From NCBI GenBank assembly GCA_008921705.1, contig VFFE01007649.1:72771-136770 (forward strand): a DNA stretch of 64,000 nucleotides, read 5' to 3'. Source of the stretch: Burhinus oedicnemus (lineage: Eukaryota; Chordata; Aves; Charadriiformes; Burhinidae). This document shows positions 58,100-64,000 of the stretch, piece by piece. A program made the position numbers and the translations under genes. The stretch's first letter is position 1; every line of letters starts with the position of its first letter. The notes below the pieces were generated by a model. That model was not told the DNA's origin. It ran no database searches and worked only from the letters and a program-made list of their open reading frames with translations.

Positions 58100-60680
58100 G
58101 TTTCAAGCTGAGGAACAAAACAGATGCTGTCCATGGTATTGATTCCTCGCTGGTGTTCCTATACTCCAAAGACAGATGTCTTAATTAAATTTTACACTTT
58201 TTCCATATGTAGGAAGCCTTAATTGGCCTTTGTAGCATTTGTTAGAATGCACAAGATGCAGCTCATTATATATCATAAGTGTATTAAAAGCTCTTCAAAT
58301 GTCATAAGAGATGCAGAGGAAAGCCTTGACGTTAAGTGAAGTATTGCAATACAGATGGCTTCACTCCTAGAAGTTTATGACATGAATTAGGTTGTTTCAT
58401 CCTGTCTCTTCTCTTTTACCCTATGTATGACTAAGGTTTCTTTTTCAACTGGGTTCAGAATATTCTCCCCATCACAGCTGGTGGGTGAACATGGTTTTGA
58501 TTGCAAGGGATGTGACAGTAGGGAAAAGCGTATATTTCCAAAATGTCCTTTCATTTTAATAAATTGTTGTGGCTGCTACTGACTGGACAGAGGAATCCAG
58601 ATGATCCTAGTAGGCATTTTTGGACTCAGATCAAATTTCTGCACCTGATATTTGCTATAAAACCACAACTTAGTTTTAAATATAGATGCACAAATGAGTG
58701 TCTGTAATAGTGATGCATATGTAATAACAATGAGGTGGTTTGAATTGAGATTTAATGCAGTTCAGAGATTTAACCTTGCATTACAGACAGTTTTTAAAGG
58801 GTCTAGGGTAATGGTGCTTGTAAAAGCTTCTGGACAATAATGGACACACTGGGCAAGAACATAAGTAGCTGTAGGAAAGGAATGTAATTCCATCTCCTGC
58901 CTAGCTGCTGCATTTGCTTAAATGGATAATTTTTGCCAAAGGCTTTAAGTATTGGCAACTGAATCAAGTAGATTCTGGGGAATCCTGCACCACCTCATAA
59001 AATGAATATTTAAAGTCAGTGACAAGTAGCCTTCCAAGGTTAAAAAAAACAGAGATTGCTACAGAGCTAGCCTCAGATTAAATATTATTTGCTAGGTTTA
59101 ATATTTTTATTGCTCCTGAATAATCAGCTCTTGAGCAACCATATCATAATGTTCTGTTAGGAGTCCTTTTTGTTGGCACTGGTTTTCATACGTAATATAA
59201 TTGATAGGCTCCTGTGTCAGAAATCACTAAGCAGCTAAATAAACAATATGTCCTTCTGTCTGTTCAGGAGTAGTAAAATGTTCAGAAATATTGACCCCCT
59301 GTGCCAGCTAAAGTCATTATGAGAATAGTACCAAATGAACCAAAAGCTGCTTTAACATGTCTCATCTATTAGCCCAGAATTGTAAAATTAGTAACATATT
59401 GACCTTGTTGTGACACTTTAAAAATTACTGCTGCTGGTGCCGCTTAGTATTTTCAAATGGCTGTTCTTCATGGGAAAAGAAAAAAGACAATATTTAGCTT
59501 GTCCACTACTGATTTACTTTTTATTGATTTCCTTCCCCTGCCAATTTAAATGTGAATATTCAGCCATACGACATCAAAGTCATCTTAACAGAGGATGGCA
59601 AAAGCATGATGTTGACCGAAATTTTGCTGTTATGAAGAATTTGGCAGCTTTTGGTTTGTTACTTCTCCTCTTGATCCCTTCCCCCCCTCCACTTAATTCC
59701 AGAATTAGGTGAATGCTTTACCTATGGCAGTGTTCTGGGCTTAGTGCAGGAGACTGTCAGAAATAATGCAATGCCAATCATCTGAGTTCACTGCTCACTC
59801 TTAAAATCTCTCCCACTGAAGTAAATCTTCATTTTCATTGAAATTCTATTCAGTTATGAGTTTATTCTTTGCTAATTACGAATTTAAAAAACTCAAGCTG
59901 GAGATGATAACATAGAATGACTGATTAAAAGTGAAAAAGATTAAAAGACTCTTCATGAAATAAGTATATTTAAAAAGTAAAATATATCATCATCTGGATT
60001 TTTTCTGTGCCAAAAGAACATCTAATAAAATTAGTAAAATGTAATTTGGTGTATTTTTTTTAAACATCAAGTAGCTTCAAGAAAATAAGTAGATAAATAA
60101 GCTGGTAATGGACGTTATTCTCAACTCATTGTATTGATTGTATTGGTGCTATTTGGAGTCTTGCATTAATACTGAATGGTGCAAAGAATCTTTAATTATG
60201 CCTTTGCTGGTAAAGAAAAGAAAGGCCTTTGAGGACCAGCATTTATACTCTTCATCAGAACATCGTTTGGCTCCTGCCAGCTAGCGCTCCTCCAGCTGCT
60301 ACCTGGGCATGGTTCTTGTGAGGGTTATTTTAATTGGGAAGCTGGGCTGTGACTGTTGTGGCATATTTTGAGCGGAGGATAATATAGCCATGTAGGTATA
60401 AACTGAGCTGTGCTGTGCTGCTTCATTCCTAAGGCAAGAAGAGTCCCTGGCCTCTTATATTTAATAGTGTAGCAATAACCTTTGTGCATTGCAAGATTTT
60501 CTCTCTAAGCCTTTTAAAAACTTTTTGGAATTAATTAGTGAAGTAAAAATCTTTCTTTAGGTCTTTTTCATTTAAGCACTTAATAAATTGCATACAGAAA
60601 GATAACATAGCACCACTAAGTGTTCAGATTTTAAAAGCTTTGTTATTTTGAATTATATTTTTTGCTTTTAAACTTGACTT
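58100..60680. other. AT-rich non-coding DNA, partly of conserved-element texture
   Basis: No gene or classified repeat. 58200-58340 (GCCTTAATTGGCCTTTGTAG) and 59090-59420 (TAATAATATAATTGATAGG-like text) are non-repetitive and homeodomain-word-rich, as seen in conserved regulatory DNA. This is appearance only. Confidence 0.35.
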
Positions 60681-60686
60681 GGGTGG

Positions 60687-60734
60687 AAGCTGATTTTATA
60701 AAAATATTCAAAGCTGATTTTATACAAATTTCCT
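60687..60734 (+). repeat. Tandem pair, period 24
   Basis: AAGCTGATTTTATA occurs at 60687 and again at 60711, in two 24-base units that differ near their ends. A local duplication just upstream of a CR1 insertion. Confidence 0.8.
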
Positions 60735-60766
60735 TACCTGATCTAATAAATGCTTATAAATAATTA

Positions 60767-61078
60767 AAGGGAGGGTGCCGGGAGGGTGGGACCAGTCTTT
60801 TTGCAGTGGTGCCCAGTGATAGGACAAGAGGTAATGGGCACAAACTTGAACGTAGGAAGTTCCATCTAAACATGAGGAGGAACTTCTTGCCTTTGAGGGT
60901 GGCAGAGCACTGGAAGAGGCTGCTCAGAGAGGTGGTGGTGTCTCCAACTCTGGAGACATTCCAAACCCGCCTGGACGCCATCCTGTGCAACCTGCTGTAG
61001 GTGAACCCGCTCTGACAGGAGGATTGGACTAGATGATCTCCAGAGGTCCCTTCCAACCCCTGTGATTCTGTGATTCTT
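60767..61078 (+). mobile_element. CR1 LINE, 5'-truncated 3' end
   Basis: The text follows CR1 from GAGGGTGCCGGGAGGGTGGG through GCAGTGGTGCCCAGTGATAG, GACAAGAGGTAATGGGCACA and ACTAGATGATCTCCAGAGG to the tail CCTGTGATTCTGTGATTCTT. The frame at 60806-61000 encodes the ORF2 C-terminus with [20 protein letters not shown] and [20 protein letters not shown]; the family residue proline after RL is changed to leucine. The stop comes shortly before the 3' non-coding tail, as in intact elements. It is inactive because the catalytic domains are missing. Confidence 0.95.
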
Positions 61079-61079
61079 A

Positions 61080-63900
61080 AAAACTCTTGATTCTCTGCTG
61101 TCAGTAATCCTCTTTCCCATATCCTCACGTATCCCCATCTCTATCAAAAAACACCTCCATTGCCGATATACAATAACACATATGAGCAAGACCCTACAAA
61201 CTGAGTTCTGATAACACAAAACCCAGTGAAATGGACAGCATTAAACAAATTTTGGGCTCAGACCGCAAAGCTGTTCATGAAGTTTGTTCCTTTTTAACTT
61301 AATATTTGCACTGACACATGAGCTGTTACCATTTTTAGAGGTGGCTGACTTTTCCCATCAACTGCATCTTTTGAACTGGACAAGGTCATAAACCATCACT
61401 AAAATGAAAGTTCAGGAAACTGCCTCTGAAGTCACACAGCTAGGAACAATTTTTCTTGTCAATACCATTAATTAAATAATGCAGAGCCAAGCTGGCACTC
61501 AGCATTACCTTCAAATTTTAAATACTAATCAGTAACGTCTGAGAATATACCTCATCTCCTCTGTAGTTCACTTGACTTGCAAGTAAAGATTGTTCTGCTG
61601 CAAATACTGAACTAGTGTCTCACAAATGGAACACGTTAAAAATCTTCCTACCTCGTTGTTTTTTGATTAGGTCTTTGAATTTTGCTTATCCCTTTAGCCC
61701 TATCCATTTCTGGTGTATTTTCAATGGTGCACTTTCAGCTGGACATGTTTGTGTGGAACTGAGTCACTGGAACTAGTTCTGAATGATATAAATACACTGT
61801 CTGGTGTTTACTTTCAAGTAGATCTGAAAGAATAGCATGGATATGGCCATTATTGATGTCAGAAATTTATCTGATTTGTTTAATACGTTTACACATAGAA
61901 GTGCATAGTCAGCTCTGAGTTTTAGGTTTTTAAAAGTTTTTTCTTGTTCAACTGAACAATGAAACTCTTTGGGTTTAATTTGCATGTGTGATTCTGTTTC
62001 TGTAGTGGGATCTCCAAAGAATCCAATTATGTAACACCAAAAGTAGTAAAACAGAATGATTGTGAGATTACAGCCTATTTTGAGCTCCAGTTCGAGAAAA
62101 GCTGATCTATACTGTGCTTTGTAGGTAAACCTTGGAATAAAGCTTTACAGTAGCTTCTTGATAAGAATCTCAGTGGTGTATGTGTGCGTGTTATTCTTTT
62201 ATTTTTTTAAGAAAGAACACGTGCATCAAGCTGAGCCGTGCGTATTAAGCTTTTGGGCAGTCTGCTGTGCAATTTGTATTTTACTGTAAAAATCTGAATC
62301 AAATAACAGACTTGTGTAGACAGAAAGGGTGTTGGAACAAGACTATTACACCGTTGCTTGAAATAAAACATAAACCTTGCGGCTACAAGGATGTAGGCTT
62401 TAATCCTGCATATGTACTGTGTGCATGCTTTGTTTTATCCACCAATAAGGCTTTCTGTTGCAATAATTACTGTGATAGTTGCTGCGAGTCAAGTAAATGA
62501 CTTGTACAATCTTTGTGTGAATATACTGTTGGGTAAAATGTTATCTAGTCAGTGAAATAAAATCCATTGCTTTTAAACAGGAGTTTTATTTGTGTCTTTG
62601 GGTTAGAATTAATGAGATGTTCTGGCTAGTTATTTTTCTGAATTAATGCACCTCTAAAAATTAGTAATACTTACTTCAGTTGAACCAGCAAGACACTTAC
62701 AGAAAACTTTCTGGGAAGCTGAAATCCTTTATAATAACTCTTCTGCCTTAATCTCAGCAATTCCATACTGATTATTCTGTTATAACTTCACAAAGAAACA
62801 TGTAATAGCAGTAGCAAGTGACTGTCCTCTGGAGCACTGATGGACAAACACATCTTGATATGCCTAAAGCAATTCTATCCTCTGGCTGCTCCCATGGAAA
62901 CTGTTAAGATTGTAATAGAACAGAGCAGAACCACATAAAAGGGATTACATTAAATGAAATGATTTAGAATACGCTTAAGGCTCTACCAGCATTCAAAGGT
63001 GTTCTGGAGGGTAGTGGTCAGATTATTTTTTTTGCCATATTAAAATTTCATTTAAATATCATGTTATTCCTGTGTAATGCAAGTTTGTATAGAAAAGGCA
63101 TGATCTTCTGAAAAATCTTCAGGAGTGTAGCAAGTAATGAACTAAAACATAGTTTCTTCTTGAGCTGATGTTATGCAATGAGCTGTGTATTGGTGGTATT
63201 GGTAATGCAGGAGTTGGAAGTCACCTTTTCAGAGAATAAAGCGGTCTTCTCTGCTGAAATCAAAACACTCTTTCAAGACGATGTCATGAGAAAAGAACTG
63301 TGGAGCTTGGGTTTTCCCCCCCCCGGCTTTTCTGAACTTACTTTGCTTTAAAGATGAATGATGTGTTTAGTTCACTCTGAAGTAAGAGGAAGCCAAGTTT
63401 GATAACTTAATATGATGGGACACACCACTCCATGACCCTGTAGAGTGGGTTTTTACTTCAGTGACTGTTGTATATTTTTAATAATTCTGAGAACCAGGTC
63501 TTCACATTTAGAGTTCCAAATTGAAAGACACTTTTGTCCCAATTGTTAGATTAAAAAACAAACCACTTTTCATGGGATTTAGACCATTTGATTTTCACAG
63601 TTCTAAATATAGACACAGGCAGCTGTCTTTGAGCAATCACATCTGAAACACCCTGTTCCTTTTCATAGTGATAAGAAATGAGATGGTAAGAAGTTCAGAA
63701 GGCTTAATTTTCAGTGAAGAAAAGCGTGTTTGTAATACTTCGAAGCATTTCAGAGTCTATTGAAAACCTGCTGAAAATAAGGTGCCAGTCCTTTTATCTT
63801 ACTTCATTTCCAGCGTGAGGAGTTATGTTGTTGTTTTGCTAGTTTATTCTTTACTGAATTATTCTTTACCTCAAGCGTAGCAATGAAGTTTCCATATATT
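61080..63900. other. AT-rich non-coding DNA
   Basis: No gene or classified repeat. AATAAA words occur (for example at 62137 and 62557) but without an upstream exon they carry little weight. A C-run lies near 63316-63325. Confidence 0.45.
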
Positions 63901-63931
63901 TTTAAAAGCTTGATCCTCTTTCTTTCTGTAG

Positions 63932-63948
63932 AGCATCATCCAACAAAG
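63932..63948 (+). other. Candidate 17-nt microexon
   Basis: A near-ideal acceptor (TCCTCTTTCTTTCTGTAG) is followed by AGCATCATCCAACAAAG and a consensus donor (AAAG/GTGAGT). All three frames are open (SIIQQ, ASSNK, HHPTK), so phase is undetermined. The splice sites are the best matched pair in the window. Microexons of this size are known mainly from neuronal genes, and an isolated one in a long intron would fit the otherwise empty window. The next exons would lie outside the window. Confidence 0.25.
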
Positions 63949-64000
63949 GTGAGTGTTATAGTCTTGGCACTGTATTTTAGTTTCTGTTGATAATATTAAA

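Noticed and set aside
62137..62562. AATAAA words as gene 3' ends
   Set aside because: AATAAA is frequent by chance in AT-rich DNA, and no upstream exon was found.

Overview
The window reads as a stretch of bird nuclear DNA that is either intergenic or lies inside a very long intron. The evidence is the repeat content: several fragments of CR1 non-LTR retrotransposon (the dominant avian LINE) with the typical 3' tail (…GATTCTGTGATTCT), and two solo endogenous-retrovirus LTRs of a family common in bird genomes (TGTCATGG…TTGACCCCAGCC at one edge, CCTTTGGCCAGTTGGGGTCAGCTGTCC in the body). The background is AT-rich and CpG-poor, with T/G-rich simple tracts. I see no rRNA, tRNA, CRISPR, operon or prokaryotic feature. 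Family-level repeat names beyond CR1 and ERV LTR are not assigned because no library could be searched.

No protein-coding gene can be named with confidence. No reading frame is longer than 133 codons. That is about what chance gives in an AT-rich window of this size, and the longest frame has no recognisable domain. I therefore looked for good splice-acceptor/donor pairs that bracket an open frame. Candidates on the + strand are at 11219-11250 with 11455-11508, at 31183-31332, and a 17-nt microexon at 63932-63948. Candidates on the - strand are at 3323-3369, 6492-6627, 14709-14746, 28088-28238, 40524-40862 (terminal type, with a downstream poly(A) signal) and 57791-57891. Apart from the adjacent pair at 11219/11455, their phases do not chain into one transcript, so many are probably decoys or exons of unrelated non-coding transcripts. 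They are given at low confidence.

Layout: 1-12.2 kb is mostly unannotated AT-rich DNA with a GC-rich block (4.3-4.65 kb) and a TATA-like site followed by a CpG-bearing open frame (5.7-6.2 kb). 12.5-15.6 kb holds a CR1 3' end, a short CR1 tail and a frame-broken protein-like block. 15.8-27 kb is AT-rich DNA with T/G tracts. 27.1-37.7 kb carries the two oppositely oriented solo LTRs, a CR1 3' end, two possible exons and several stretches that look like conserved regulatory DNA (POU octamer, forkhead- and HNF1-like motifs). 37.7-53.5 kb is mostly AT-rich, with a perfect 12-bp hairpin, an AAT microsatellite and a compact CpG cluster at 52.4 kb. 53.5-64 kb has an old CR1 reverse-transcriptase fragment, a CR1 tail, a CR1 3' end and the terminal microexon candidate.

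The most useful leads are the CpG-bearing or splice-bracketed open frames (28088-28238, 31183-31332, 52341-52538, 57791-57891), the microexon at 63932 and the motif-dense stretch at 32640-33060. I did not find a recognisable new gene system, and I would not claim one.
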